Assembly (NCBI RefSeq): GCF_905480415.1
Contig: NZ_CAJQQI010000146.1
Span: 1 to 54,199, forward strand
Direction: 5' to 3'
Length of the DNA stretch: 54,199 nt
DNA from: an uncultured Algibacter sp.
Lineage (GTDB): Bacteria; Bacteroidota; Bacteroidia; Flavobacteriales; Flavobacteriaceae
The notes beneath the pieces were generated by a model. It saw nothing but the letters and a program-made list of their open reading frames with translations, did no database searches and had not been told where the DNA came from. This document shows, one piece after another, positions 9,137 through 18,795 of the stretch (positions within the stretch are counted from its first letter, which is position 1; the number at the start of each line of letters is the position of its first letter). Both the position numbers and the translations under genes were made by a program.

Positions 9137-9874
9137 ATGTTAAAACTCTTGTCCTATCCATTATCAGTTATTTATTATGTGTTTTTTGGGTTAGCACTGA
9201 TTTTGATTCATCCTATACAATGGCTATGTTTTAACTTTTTTGGTTATCAAGCTCATAAAAAAAGTGTAGATTTTTTACAACTTTGCTTAATGCGATGCGC
9301 TCATATTTTAGGCACGCGATTTTCATTCAATAATCCTTATATTATAGATACTAATCGCCCTTTAATTATTATTGCAAATCATCAAAGTTTACATGATATA
9401 TATCCACTTACCTGGTATATGCGAAAATACCATCCAAAATTTATTAGTAAAATTGAATTAGGCAAAGGCATACCTAGTGTGTCATATAATTTACGTCATG
9501 GAGGTGCCGCTTTAATTGATAGAAAAAACCCTAGACAATCCATACCCGCATTAATGAAATTTGGAGAGTATATTGAAAGCACAAAACGTGCGGCTGTTAT
9601 TTTTCCTGAAGGCACAAGAAGTAAAGATGGTACACCAAAGTCTTTTCAAACTAAAGGATTAGATATTCTATTTAAAAAAGTGCCTTCCGCATTAGTGGTT
9701 CCTATAACCATTAACAACTCATGGAAAATGTTACGCTATGGAAAATTTCCAATGGGCATAGGTAATCATCTTAAGTTTACCGTCCATAAGCCTTTAGAAT
9801 TAGCTACCTTTGTCGATAAGCAAGAGCTTATTAACCGTATTGAATCGACTATAAAAAATCATATTGAACATTAA
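9137..9874 (+). CDS. plsC: 1-acyl-sn-glycerol-3-phosphate acyltransferase
   Basis: IIIANHQSLHDIYPL (H-x4-D) and FPEGTRSKDG motifs. Confidence 0.92.
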   Translation: MLKLLSYPLSVIYYVFFGLALILIHPIQWLCFNFFGYQAHKKSVDFLQLCLMRCAHILGTRFSFNNPYIIDTNRPLIIIANHQSLHDIYPLTWYMRKYHPKFISKIELGKGIPSVSYNLRHGGAALIDRKNPRQSIPALMKFGEYIESTKRAAVIFPEGTRSKDGTPKSFQTKGLDILFKKVPSALVVPITINNSWKMLRYGKFPMGIGNHLKFTVHKPLELATFVDKQELINRIESTIKNHIEH

Positions 9875-9885
9875 AAAAGTTATAA

Positions 9886-10884
9886 ATGTCTTTAAAAAAT
9901 AAGAGATTAGAAGTCATGCAGTTTTTGGAAAAAGACGTTGATGCATTAATGGAGAAATATTTAATCCCTGTAGACAGTATTTGGCAACCTACAGACTTTT
10001 TACCAAATTCTGAAACTACGGACGATGCCTTTTTTGAGGAAGTTAGAGAAATTAGAGAATTAGCTAAAGATTTACCTTATGATTTTTGGGTAGTTTTAGT
10101 TGGTGATATGATTACTGAAGAAGCATTACCAACTTACGAATCTTGGTTAATGGATGTTGAAGGTATAGACCAAGTAAATGGTGAAAATGGTTGGGGAAAA
10201 TGGGTGCGTCAATGGACTGCTGAAGAAAACAGACATGGCGATGTACTTAATAAATACCTATATCTTTCTGGTAGAGTAAACATGAAAGAAATTGAAAAAA
10301 CTACGCATCACCTAATTGCTGATGGTTTTGATATTGGAACGGACCGAGACCCTTACAAAAACTTTGTGTACACTAGTTTTCAAGAATTAGCTACGTATAT
10401 TTCGCATAACCGTGTAGCAAAACTTGCAAAAGACAAAGGCAATAAGCGTTTGTCAAAAATGTGTAAAATCATTTCTGGTGATGAAATGCGCCACCATCAT
10501 GCGTATTCTGAGTTTGTAGAGCGTATTTTTACAGTAGATCCTAGCCAAATGATGATGGCTTTTCATTATATGATGAAACAAAAAATTACTATGCCTGCTC
10601 ACTTTTTAAGAGAATCTGGTGGTAAAATAAGTTCCGCTTTCGAAGAGTTTTCAAATACAGCACAGCGCATAGGCGTTTATACCGCTACGGATTATGTAGA
10701 TATTCTTCAAAAGTTAATTGAACGTTGGGAAATTGATAAAATTACTAATCTTTCAGACGAAGCTGAAAAAGCTAGAGATTATTTAATGAAACTTCCAGCT
10801 AGAATGTATCGTATATCTGAGCGCATGAAGATTCCTGAAAATTCATTTCAATTTAAATGGGTTGAGCCGGCAATTATCAAGTAA
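9886..10884 (+). CDS. Acyl-ACP desaturase (ferritin-like diiron, FA_desaturase_2)
   Basis: WTAEENRHGDVLNKYL and ISGDEMRHHHAYSEF EExxH-type diiron motifs. Confidence 0.92.
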   Translation: MSLKNKRLEVMQFLEKDVDALMEKYLIPVDSIWQPTDFLPNSETTDDAFFEEVREIRELAKDLPYDFWVVLVGDMITEEALPTYESWLMDVEGIDQVNGENGWGKWVRQWTAEENRHGDVLNKYLYLSGRVNMKEIEKTTHHLIADGFDIGTDRDPYKNFVYTSFQELATYISHNRVAKLAKDKGNKRLSKMCKIISGDEMRHHHAYSEFVERIFTVDPSQMMMAFHYMMKQKITMPAHFLRESGGKISSAFEEFSNTAQRIGVYTATDYVDILQKLIERWEIDKITNLSDEAEKARDYLMKLPARMYRISERMKIPENSFQFKWVEPAIIK

Positions 10885-10892
10885 ATCATACC

Positions 10893-11210
10893 TTGTTTAG
10901 ACCTATTTCATGTTCAGGAAATAGTAAACCATATTCTGATACTATTTTTGTTTATCAACAAAAAGGGGGTTTTTTAAAATCAACTTACTACGGTGGAAAT
11001 AGTATTGAAAGGCATTTAAGTGGTTTAGTTGCTGATGATGGTGCTATTAATATGAGCTACCATGAAATCAATAAAAACTGCGAATTAGTGACTGGAATTT
11101 TGCAGGTCTAAACCAGAAATTGATTCCAACGGAAAATAAAAATTTATGAAAGTTGGTAGTGGAGTTCTGGCGATAAATCAAAGTGCACTTATATTCTAAA
11201 AGAAATTTAA
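10893..11210 (+). pseudogene. Decayed gene for a short beta-repeat (MORN-like) protein of the family often misannotated as N-acetylglutamate synthase
   Basis: FRPISCSGNSKPYSDTIFVYQQKGGFLKSTYYGGNSIERHLSGLVADDGAINMSYHEINKNCELVTGI, then continuation split over other frames (CRSKPEIDSNGK; KIYESW*WSSGDKSKCTYILKEI*), with no ATG start. Confidence 0.7.
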
Positions 11211-11216
11211 AAGTCA

Positions 11217-11869
11217 TGATTTCAGAAGAAATAATCAATAAAACGATACGTTTTGTAAAAAAGACTTTAGCTGATGCTGAAGGTGGACACGATTGGTTTC
11301 ATATAAAACGTGTTTACAGAAACAGCCTTTTAATTAGTAAAACGGAACCTGTTGATGAGTTAGTTGTGTCTTTAGGGTCATTACTTCATGATATAGCAGA
11401 TAGCAAATTTCATAATGGCGATGAAACTATAGGTCCAAAAATAGCACGAGAATTTCTATTTGAACTGAATGTCGATTCAAAAACAATAGAACATGTCGTG
11501 AATATTATAGAAAACATATCTTTTAAAGGTGGTAATGAGGCTCAAAAATTCAAATCTCCTGAGTTAGATGTTGTTCAGGACGCTGATAGGCTCGATGCCG
11601 TTGGCGCTATTGGCATAGCCCGGTGCTTTAATTATGGAGGTTTTAAAAACAGAACGCTTTATGATCCTGATATTAAGCCCAATCTTGGCATGACTAAAGA
11701 ACAATACAAAACTTCGACCGCACCAACAATCAATCATTTTTACGAGAAACTTCTGCTTTTAAAAGATAGAATGAATACTAAAACAGGGAAACAAATCGCT
11801 AATAAGCGACATGCCTACATGTTGGGTTTCTTAGACCAGTTTGATAGTGAATGGAAGGGAGAAAAGTAA
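11217..11869 (+). CDS. HD-domain phosphohydrolase
   Basis: GGHDWFHIKRVYRNSL...SLLHDIADSKFH...DADRLDAVGAIGIAR motifs. Confidence 0.92.
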
Positions 11870-11896
11870 TAGTCTTACTGCACAAGGCTCGTCGTA

Positions 11897-12070
11897 TTAA
11901 TTTTCTAGAGCAACTTGTAATGCTGTAATTTTATATTCCAAAATCGAAAGTTCTTCTGCATTTTCAATAATTTCTTCAACGGTTAAATCGTCTTTACCGT
12001 TAATAAAATTCATTATGCCGTTCTTCTTATAAGAATAATATTTTAAAGTTTCATTAATTTTATCAGTCAT
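11897..12070 (-). CDS. Small hypothetical protein
   Basis: Short ORF immediately downstream of, and co-directional with, the AraC gene; MTDKINETLKYYSYKKNGIMNFINGKDDLTVEEIIENAEELSILEYKITALQVALEN. Confidence 0.5.
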   Translation of the reverse strand: MTDKINETLKYYSYKKNGIMNFINGKDDLTVEEIIENAEELSILEYKITALQVALEN

Positions 12071-12082
12071 AACCTTCACTCT

Positions 12083-12958
12083 TTATTGAATAATTAACTT
12101 AATTTCTTTTCTGTAATTTGAAGCACTCTTACCTGTTATTTCATTAAAAACTTTATTAAAATGCGAGAAATTATTAAATCCACATTCAAAACAAACATCT
12201 GCAATACTCATTTTACTCTCTTCAGATAATAGTTTTGTTGCATGGACCACTCGGTATTCATTTACTACTTGAGTAAACGTTTTTCCTGTAGCTTTTTTAA
12301 AATATCTACAAAAAGCAGGTACCGTCATACTTACCTCATCGGCTATTTGATCTAATGTAATATGTTGTTGAAAATTTTTGTTCACATGTTTAAATATGGC
12401 TCCAATCTTAGCGCTGTCTTGAGCTTCCGCTTCAAATGCAAAACCATCAGCGTTCAAAAGTGAATAATCTTCTGTTTTTGATAAGTAATTGAGAATTTCC
12501 AAGAACTTTAGGGTACGATCTAATCCGACACTCTCTAAAAGTTTATCAATTTTAGGCCCTATATATGCTTTGGTTTCCACATGAAAGCGAATACCCTTCT
12601 TGGCTCTTTCAAATAAGGCCTTAATATCCGCCATTTCAGGAATTTTAATAAAATCATTTCCTAAAAAATTAGATTTAAACTGCACTGTGGTTTCAGATCC
12701 ATTGGCGGTAAGCCTATCTGCAAAACCATTATGTGGCAAGTTAGATCCTATTAATATAAGTTGACTGTTGTTAAAATAAGATAAGTGATTTCCAATATGT
12801 GTTTTACCCTGTCCTTTGTTTACATAAACAAGTTCAAGTTCTGGATGAAAATGCCAGTAAGCATAATACTTATCTGCCTTTTCTAAATGCTGCTTTACTA
12901 GCATAGAACTTCCAAAACTCGGGGAAAGTTTTTCTAAAGTAGGTTTCTTGTTAACCAT
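12083..12958 (-). CDS. AraC-family transcriptional regulator with N-terminal cupin
   Basis: HFHPELELVYVNKGQG cupin; C-terminal HTH ITLDQIADEVSMTVPAFCRYFKKATGKTFTQVVNEYRV..ADVCFECGFNNFSHFNKVFNEITGKSASNYRK. Confidence 0.95.
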   Translation of the reverse strand: MVNKKPTLEKLSPSFGSSMLVKQHLEKADKYYAYWHFHPELELVYVNKGQGKTHIGNHLSYFNNSQLILIGSNLPHNGFADRLTANGSETTVQFKSNFLGNDFIKIPEMADIKALFERAKKGIRFHVETKAYIGPKIDKLLESVGLDRTLKFLEILNYLSKTEDYSLLNADGFAFEAEAQDSAKIGAIFKHVNKNFQQHITLDQIADEVSMTVPAFCRYFKKATGKTFTQVVNEYRVVHATKLLSEESKMSIADVCFECGFNNFSHFNKVFNEITGKSASNYRKEIKLIIQ

Positions 12959-13090
12959 GAAAGGATTTATTTACAACAAATTTACTATTTATTATGCATA
13001 GATTGTATATTTAATTATCCTAAATATATGATATATTAACTTTAAATTAAGTTAACAATAAGTTAACAGATAATTTAGCACATAAATTAG

Positions 13091-13133
13091 TCAAAATCAG
13101 TGTTTTTATAGCTGATGTTTGTTCTTAATTTTG
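13091..13133 (+). promoter_or_regulatory. Promoter-like block TCAAAATCA ... TAATTTTG
   Basis: TCAAAATCA start to TAnnTTTG start = 35 nt, matching the block at 13634-13676 exactly in spacing. Confidence 0.45.
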
Positions 13134-13162
13134 TTGTGTAATAATTTTTAAACTAATTTATT

Positions 13163-13393
13163 ATGTATTTAACTGAAAAAAGTAGTAAAACATATTTTAT
13201 ATACCATACCATTTTTACTAGTCTAGTATTAAAAGGTAGTAAGACACCGTATAAAACGAAAAGAATTAATTTTTCTGTATCAGGCTTTTTTAAAGCATAT
13301 TGGAAATACTATAATTTATATGACGTCTATATTACACACCCAAACCAAACTGTATACACTAATATGGGTAGGAGCGAAAAAACAAGATTCTAA
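13163..13393 (+). CDS. Short ORF of uncertain coding status
   Basis: 76 aa ORF with no recognisable domain, lying between a promoter-like block and a terminator. Confidence 0.3.
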   Translation: MYLTEKSSKTYFIYHTIFTSLVLKGSKTPYKTKRINFSVSGFFKAYWKYYNLYDVYITHPNQTVYTNMGRSEKTRF

Positions 13394-13477
13394 AAAATTT
13401 AAAAAAAACAACTCTTAACACAGAGTAACAGTATTCATTAATTAGTTTAATGTCTTATTTAGTTTAGTTTAGTTTGT

Positions 13478-13508
13478 AAAAGTGGGCTGTGGTGGCTCAC
13501 TTTTTTTT
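13478..13508 (+). terminator. Intrinsic terminator
   Basis: AGTGGGC-tgtggtg-GCTCACT followed by an 8-T run. Confidence 0.75.
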
Positions 13509-13633
13509 GGCTAATTTTTTCTTATAAAGATTTTATAGTTCAAAAAAATATACTCAATTAACAGGCAAATATTCTATTTTAATACAACATTAATTTGATG
13601 TAAATACAATAGATAAAATACCATATAAACCCA

Positions 13634-13676
13634 TCAAAATCAATGTTTTATAAGCCATAATACGACTATATATTTG
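13634..13676 (+). promoter_or_regulatory. Promoter-like block TCAAAATCA ... TATATTTG
   Basis: Same 35-nt spacing as 13091-13133; Bacteroidota TAnnTTTG box. Confidence 0.5.
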
Positions 13677-13704
13677 CCGTGTTGAACGTTAAAAAAACCA
13701 AATC

Positions 13705-14307
13705 ATGAAAAACGCAATTAAGTACTCAAAAAAAGGAATTGTAATGGTAACATTGTTTACTACCTTATTAAGTTTCGCAAATGAAAATTCATTTTTTAAT
13801 ATTAAAAATGACGCAAAAAAGACAGCCCTTACTTTAAAAAGTGTTAAAGAAGGAAACCAATTATCTATAATAGATAATAACGGTATAATTTTATATAGAG
13901 AAATCATTGAAATAAATGGAAATTATAATAAAGAATTTAATTTAACATCACTTCCAGATGGTGCGTATATTTTTGAACTTGACAAGGATTTAGAAATAAA
14001 CACGATACCTTTTACTATAAAGTCTAATATTGTTCTTTTCGAAAAAGAAAAGGAAAAAACAATTTTTAAGCCTTTGATAAGAGTTAAAGACGATATGGTA
14101 TATGTTTCAAAACTTTCCTTTAATGAACAACCTTTAAAAATTGAAATTTACTTCACAGGATCGAACGGGTCTGAACTCATGTTTACTGAAACCATCGAAA
14201 ACACTAAAGTTATCGAAAGAATCTTTAAACTAGATGGCTTAAAATTTGGTTCTTATAAACTTGTATTCCATGGAGAAGGCAGGGAGTTTATCAAATACGT
14301 TAATTAA
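13705..14307 (+). CDS. Secreted protein of unknown function, flavobacterial 'TALTLK...NGIILYRE..LPDGAYIFELDKDLEI' family
   Basis: 200 aa with signal peptide; Ig-like/T9SS-tail-like beta pattern. Confidence 0.65.
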   Translation: MKNAIKYSKKGIVMVTLFTTLLSFANENSFFNIKNDAKKTALTLKSVKEGNQLSIIDNNGIILYREIIEINGNYNKEFNLTSLPDGAYIFELDKDLEINTIPFTIKSNIVLFEKEKEKTIFKPLIRVKDDMVYVSKLSFNEQPLKIEIYFTGSNGSELMFTETIENTKVIERIFKLDGLKFGSYKLVFHGEGREFIKYVN

Positions 14308-14340
14308 TTTCTTAATACCTAATTTAAATTTAGTTATTAA

Positions 14341-14371
14341 AAGTGAGCCGTCGAGGCTCACTTTTTTTTTA
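14341..14371 (+). terminator. Intrinsic terminator
   Basis: AAGTGAGCC-gtcga-GGCTCACTTTTTTTTT perfect stem. Confidence 0.88.
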
Positions 14372-14495
14372 GGACAATTTTAACTTAATATTTTTACCAA
14401 GTCTATGTAAATTATAATTAAGCTTAGGTATTTATTGATCCTTAAAACACCTTTTTCTAGCTAGTTTTATAGAATTATTTATTTGTTGTGCTATT

Positions 14496-15278
14496 TTACC
14501 TCCCTGGAAAATCAGCTTTACGTTTTGCTAAAAAAGCGGTAGTGCCTTCCTCAAAATCTTCAGTACCAAAACAGTTTCCAAATTCCTGTTTTTCAATATC
14601 AAACCCGTTTACACCATCTTTAAAATTGGCATTTATTGCGCTTATAGCTGCCCCAATAGCTACAGAAGAATTTCGAGAAATTTTAGTTGCTATTTTTTCG
14701 CAAAGTGGCAATAATTGGTCTTGAGTTGTTACATGATTAACTAATCCGTATGTTAATGCTTGATTTGCATCAATCATTCCAGCTGTCATTATCATTTCCA
14801 TAGCGCGTCCTTTACCAATTAATTGTGGTAATCGTTGTGTGCCACCGTATCCTGGGATAACACCTAAAGACACCTCTGGTAAGCCCATTTTCGCATTATC
14901 GCTAGCCACCCTAAAATGGCAAGACATGGCTAATTCTAATCCGCCACCAAGTGCAAAACCATTTACTGCCGCTATAACTGGTGTTGATAGATTTTCAACA
15001 AAATCAAATAACAATTCTTGTCCTTGGGCAGCCAATTTTTTACCTTCACTCACATCAAAATCTGCAAATTCACTAATATCTGCACCTGCTACAAAGGCTT
15101 TCTCTCCACTACCATTAACTATAATAACTTTGGTGTCTTCATCTTTATTAGCAGTATCAAATGCGTCGTGCAATTCTTCTATAGTCTCTCTATTTAAAGC
15201 GTTTAATTTTTTTGGACGGTTAATAGTTATGGTTGTTATGCCATTCTCTTCTTCTATACGTAAATTGTTGTATTTCAT
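14496..15278 (-). CDS. Enoyl-CoA hydratase/isomerase (crotonase family)
   Basis: ITINRPKKLNALNRETI...AFVAGADISEF...NGFALGGGLELAMSCHFRVAS...LPEVSLGVIPGYGGTQRLPQLIG. Confidence 0.95.
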   Translation of the reverse strand: MKYNNLRIEEENGITTITINRPKKLNALNRETIEELHDAFDTANKDEDTKVIIVNGSGEKAFVAGADISEFADFDVSEGKKLAAQGQELLFDFVENLSTPVIAAVNGFALGGGLELAMSCHFRVASDNAKMGLPEVSLGVIPGYGGTQRLPQLIGKGRAMEMIMTAGMIDANQALTYGLVNHVTTQDQLLPLCEKIATKISRNSSVAIGAAISAINANFKDGVNGFDIEKQEFGNCFGTEDFEEGTTAFLAKRKADFPGR

Positions 15279-15323
15279 AATTCTGGTGTCAATTAATAAG
15301 ATTCCTGCCTGCGAAGGAATATG

Positions 15324-16808
15324 TTATTCTTTTGGAAATGTTACTTTAAATATTGTGCCTTTATCTTTTTCTGAAACAAACGAAATGTTTCCTTTATAGG
15401 TTTCCACTATATTTTTAACCATAGCCAAACCAAGCCCCATACCACTGGTTTTTGTTGTAAATTTTGGTTCAAACACTTTATGCCTATTTTCTTCTGCTAC
15501 ACCTGAACCATTATCTGCAACTGAAATAATAACATCGTCATTACTTTGCCTAACATTAATTACAATTTTTGGTGTTTGGTCATCAGCGATTGCTTGAGTC
15601 GCATTTTTAACCAAATTGGTTACCACTCTAATAAGTTGCGTTCTATCAAATTTTGCTATGATTTCTTCTGAATCGGCAGTGAAAAAAATATAATCCTCAT
15701 TAAAAATATCTAAAGCTAGCTTTACAATTTTAACAACATTTAAGGTTTCATTTTGTTGCGCTGGCATTTTGGCGAAATTTGAAAATGCTGATGCAATGGA
15801 ACTCATCGTATCAATTTGCTGGATTAACGTTTTACTATATTCATCAACCTTAGAATGGATGTTTTCATCTTCAGGGTTAAACTTACGCTGAAAATTTTGG
15901 ACCGTTAAACGCATAGGTGTTAACGGATTTTTAATTTCGTGAGCTACCTGTTTTGCCATTTCTCTCCATGCCTGTTCACGCTCACTTCTTGCTAATTGGA
16001 CTGCACTTTCTTCAAGCTCATCAATCATGCTATTGTAAGAGTTTACTAAGGCGGAAATTTCCTCACTAGTATCATCAACATCGATTCTTTCGTTTCGCTT
16101 TTCAAGCCTTGTTGTATTGATTTTGTCGCTAATAGTTTTTAAAGATTTTGTAATATATTTTGATAGTAAGAAGGCTATAGCAATAGCCGTTAATAATACC
16201 AACATAAAGGCAAAACCAATACGCTGTAAGAACCCTTGTAACTCTTTAGTAAGAAAATCGTCTTTTTCCAAATATGGAATATTTAATATCGCTAAGGGCT
16301 TTGACTTATTATCAGTTATGTAAGTATAAGACGATTGAAAGGTTTCACCATTCTCTTTGTGAATATCTACATGCCTATGTTGTGCAATTTCTGAGGCATT
16401 ATTAAATTCTATATTATTGCTTAAAGCATTCATGATATCTGCATCAATGCATTTATCGGCATTATTCTCTTGCAGACCTGCTTTTGATGAAATTAAGAGC
16501 CCGCCTTCTAAATCGTATAAATTAATTTGAAGTTTATGAATGTCTGCGACATTATAAATTTCATCTTTAAAAATATAAGGGATGTTTTCTGTTTTAATTT
16601 CCCATGTGTTTTGCCTGCCATTTAAAACACGTTTTAGATGCGTTTGGATACTACCCTCTTTACGCTCTAATCGACCCTTATGATAATCTGAACTTTGCTC
16701 TTTATATTGATATATGGCTACCGCCGAAATAAGTGCAGATGCCAATAACACTAGCAATATCATAGCTAGAAATATACGGGTACGTAAAGCGAGTTTTTTT
16801 AATTTCAT
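15324..16808 (-). CDS. Sensor histidine kinase with HAMP domain (NtrY-like)
   Basis: Two TMs, HAMP, MAKQVAHEIKNPLTPMRLTVQNFQRKF H-box, VTNLVKNATQAI N-box, DNGSGVAEENRHKVFEPKFTTK and GMGLGLAMVKNIV G-boxes. Confidence 0.95.
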   Translation of the reverse strand: MKLKKLALRTRIFLAMILLVLLASALISAVAIYQYKEQSSDYHKGRLERKEGSIQTHLKRVLNGRQNTWEIKTENIPYIFKDEIYNVADIHKLQINLYDLEGGLLISSKAGLQENNADKCIDADIMNALSNNIEFNNASEIAQHRHVDIHKENGETFQSSYTYITDNKSKPLAILNIPYLEKDDFLTKELQGFLQRIGFAFMLVLLTAIAIAFLLSKYITKSLKTISDKINTTRLEKRNERIDVDDTSEEISALVNSYNSMIDELEESAVQLARSEREQAWREMAKQVAHEIKNPLTPMRLTVQNFQRKFNPEDENIHSKVDEYSKTLIQQIDTMSSIASAFSNFAKMPAQQNETLNVVKIVKLALDIFNEDYIFFTADSEEIIAKFDRTQLIRVVTNLVKNATQAIADDQTPKIVINVRQSNDDVIISVADNGSGVAEENRHKVFEPKFTTKTSGMGLGLAMVKNIVETYKGNISFVSEKDKGTIFKVTFPKE

Positions 16809-16983
16809 CTGTAAATTCTCATTACTTTCTATCTGTTAGACCTAACATCCTAAAATAAAAAATATCTTCTTGATTTAACTTTTAAATTAGATGTTTTGTC
16901 TGCAAATTATGATTCAATAAATATAGCAATAATCAAACCAAACAGCCTAAGCCTTATTTAAAAAACAAGAAGTTAGCGGATGT

Positions 16984-17140
16984 GCGCGTTAGGGATAGAA
17001 AAGGAAATTCTTTTTGTGCTTCACTATACGTTTGATTTGAAACCCATTTTAAAAATATAGAACACCCTTGATAAGATACCTAGACGAGCTCAGCACAAGA
17101 AAGATTATATTGGATAGCCCGACCCAAAAGGGTAACGCCC
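16984..17140 (-). repeat. GCGTTACCC...CCCTAACGC intergenic repeat, copy A (inverted relative to copies B-D)
   Basis: GCGCGTTAGGGAT ... GCCCGACCCAAAAGGGTAACGCCC. Confidence 0.7.
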
Positions 17141-17147
17141 AAATAAT

Positions 17148-17696
17148 TTAAGCATCGGGGTTTTTGTTTCGAATATTCTTGTAAACTTTAAAGCCTAACA
17201 TGATGAGGACTCCCAGGGCGATAATACCGATGATTCCCCAAACCCAATTGATGGCGCTTTTTAAAATAACTAGAAAAACAACTGCGAACAGTATGAATGT
17301 TGCGCCCTCGTTCCAGATACGCATAAAACTTGATGTTTTTTTTACGAGATCGTTTTGCAATTGCTTGTAATATTGATGTGTTTTTAAGTGATAAATGAAC
17401 AGTAAAAGTACAAAAGCGAGTTTTACATGCATCCATGGTAGTTGTAGCCAATAAGGTTGTAAAATGAGTAACCAAACAGCGAAAAGGGTTGCCAGTACAG
17501 CTGATGGCCATGTGATAATGAACCATAACCGTTTTGCCATAAGTTTAAGTTGTTTACCAAGAATTTCTTTATCTGGTGATGGCTTATGAAACGCTTCTAT
17601 TTGATATACAAAAAGACGAGGTATATAAAATAAGCCCGCAAACCATGTGATTACAAAAATGAGATGAAAAGCTTTTATATAGTTGTAATATTCCAT
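17148..17696 (-). CDS. hemJ: Protoporphyrinogen oxidase HemJ (CopD-like membrane protein)
   Basis: MEYYNYIKAFHLIFVITWFAGLFYIPRLFVYQIEA...MAKRLWFIITWPSAVLATLFAVWLL; adjacent to hemH. Confidence 0.9.
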   Translation of the reverse strand: MEYYNYIKAFHLIFVITWFAGLFYIPRLFVYQIEAFHKPSPDKEILGKQLKLMAKRLWFIITWPSAVLATLFAVWLLILQPYWLQLPWMHVKLAFVLLLFIYHLKTHQYYKQLQNDLVKKTSSFMRIWNEGATFILFAVVFLVILKSAINWVWGIIGIIALGVLIMLGFKVYKNIRNKNPDA

Positions 17697-17697
17697 T

Positions 17698-18732
17698 CTA
17701 ACTTACTAACTCTGGTGTTTGTACCCAATTATTAATCCACTTAGATAATAGGTCTACAAAATCTGCATCATCATTTAAACATGGTACTACTGAAAACGCT
17801 TTCCCGCCTACTTCATGAAATATTTCTTCACCTTCCATAGCTATTTCTTCTAGAGTTTCTAAACAATCACTAACAAATGCTGGGGTTACGATAGCCATAT
17901 TTTTAACGCCTTGTTTCCCTAAACGCTCTATAGTTCTATCTGTGTAAGGTTGTAACCATGGATCGAAACCTAAACGGGATTGAAAGGATGTTGAATAAGT
18001 ACCTTCTTTTAATTGAAGTTTTTCTGCAACTAATCGTGTGACTTCTTTACATTGATGTCTATAGCAAAATTCATGCGCTTTACTTGGTGTTTCACAACAG
18101 CTGCCATCTATTTTACAATGGGACTTTGTAACATCGCTTTTTCTGATATGGCGCTCTGGAACACCATGGTATGAAAATAATAAATGCTCGTAATCATTCT
18201 CTTTTAAATGATTTTTTATAGAGTTTGAAAGCACTTCTATATAATCTGGTTTATTATAAAAAGCTGATACAGATTCTATTTTTAAATTTGGGAAATGTTG
18301 CTCACGAAGTTCTTCAGCTAACACAGTAATAGTCTCGGTTGTAGCCATAGCAAACTGAGGATATAAAGGAAATAGCAATACCTCTTCAACTCCTTTATCA
18401 ACCAATTCTTGGAGTCCTTTTTTCATAGTCATACGCCCGTAACGCATAGCCAAAGCCACAGGTTCTTCTACTTGTTCTTGAATTTTGTTTTGAAGTCTTT
18501 CAGACAACACAATAAGAGGTGACCCTTCATCCCACCATATTTTCTTATAGGCTGCTGCAGATGCTTTAGGTCGTGTATTTAAAATAATGCCTTTTACCAA
18601 GAGATTTCTAGCCCAAAGTGGTACATCTATCACGCGTTCATCCATCAAAAATTCGCCTAAATACTTTTTTACATCTTTTGGTTCTGGGCTATCTGGAGAA
18701 CCAAGGTTTACTAATAAAATTCCTTTTTTCAT
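17698..18732 (-). CDS. hemH: Ferrochelatase
   Basis: MKKGILLVNLGSPDSPEPKDVKKYLGEFL...LLFSYHGVPERHI...TSFQSRLGFDPWLQPYTD. Confidence 0.96.
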   Translation of the reverse strand: MKKGILLVNLGSPDSPEPKDVKKYLGEFLMDERVIDVPLWARNLLVKGIILNTRPKASAAAYKKIWWDEGSPLIVLSERLQNKIQEQVEEPVALAMRYGRMTMKKGLQELVDKGVEEVLLFPLYPQFAMATTETITVLAEELREQHFPNLKIESVSAFYNKPDYIEVLSNSIKNHLKENDYEHLLFSYHGVPERHIRKSDVTKSHCKIDGSCCETPSKAHEFCYRHQCKEVTRLVAEKLQLKEGTYSTSFQSRLGFDPWLQPYTDRTIERLGKQGVKNMAIVTPAFVSDCLETLEEIAMEGEEIFHEVGGKAFSVVPCLNDDADFVDLLSKWINNWVQTPELVS

Positions 18733-18795
18733 ATTGCAAAAATACAACACAAATTGCAATCATAATATTTAGCAACAAATAATTCCAACCGATTA

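Noticed and set aside
13461-13476. TTTAGTTTAGTTTAGTTTG short tandem repeat
   Set aside because: Too short and AT-rich to call a meaningful repeat or CRISPR-like structure.
14839-15399. 186-aa plus-strand ORF
   Set aside because: Antisense shadow of the crotonase gene and the 3' end of the histidine kinase gene.
17188-17526. 112-aa minus-strand ORF
   Set aside because: Alternative frame within hemJ; no membrane-protein or other domain pattern.
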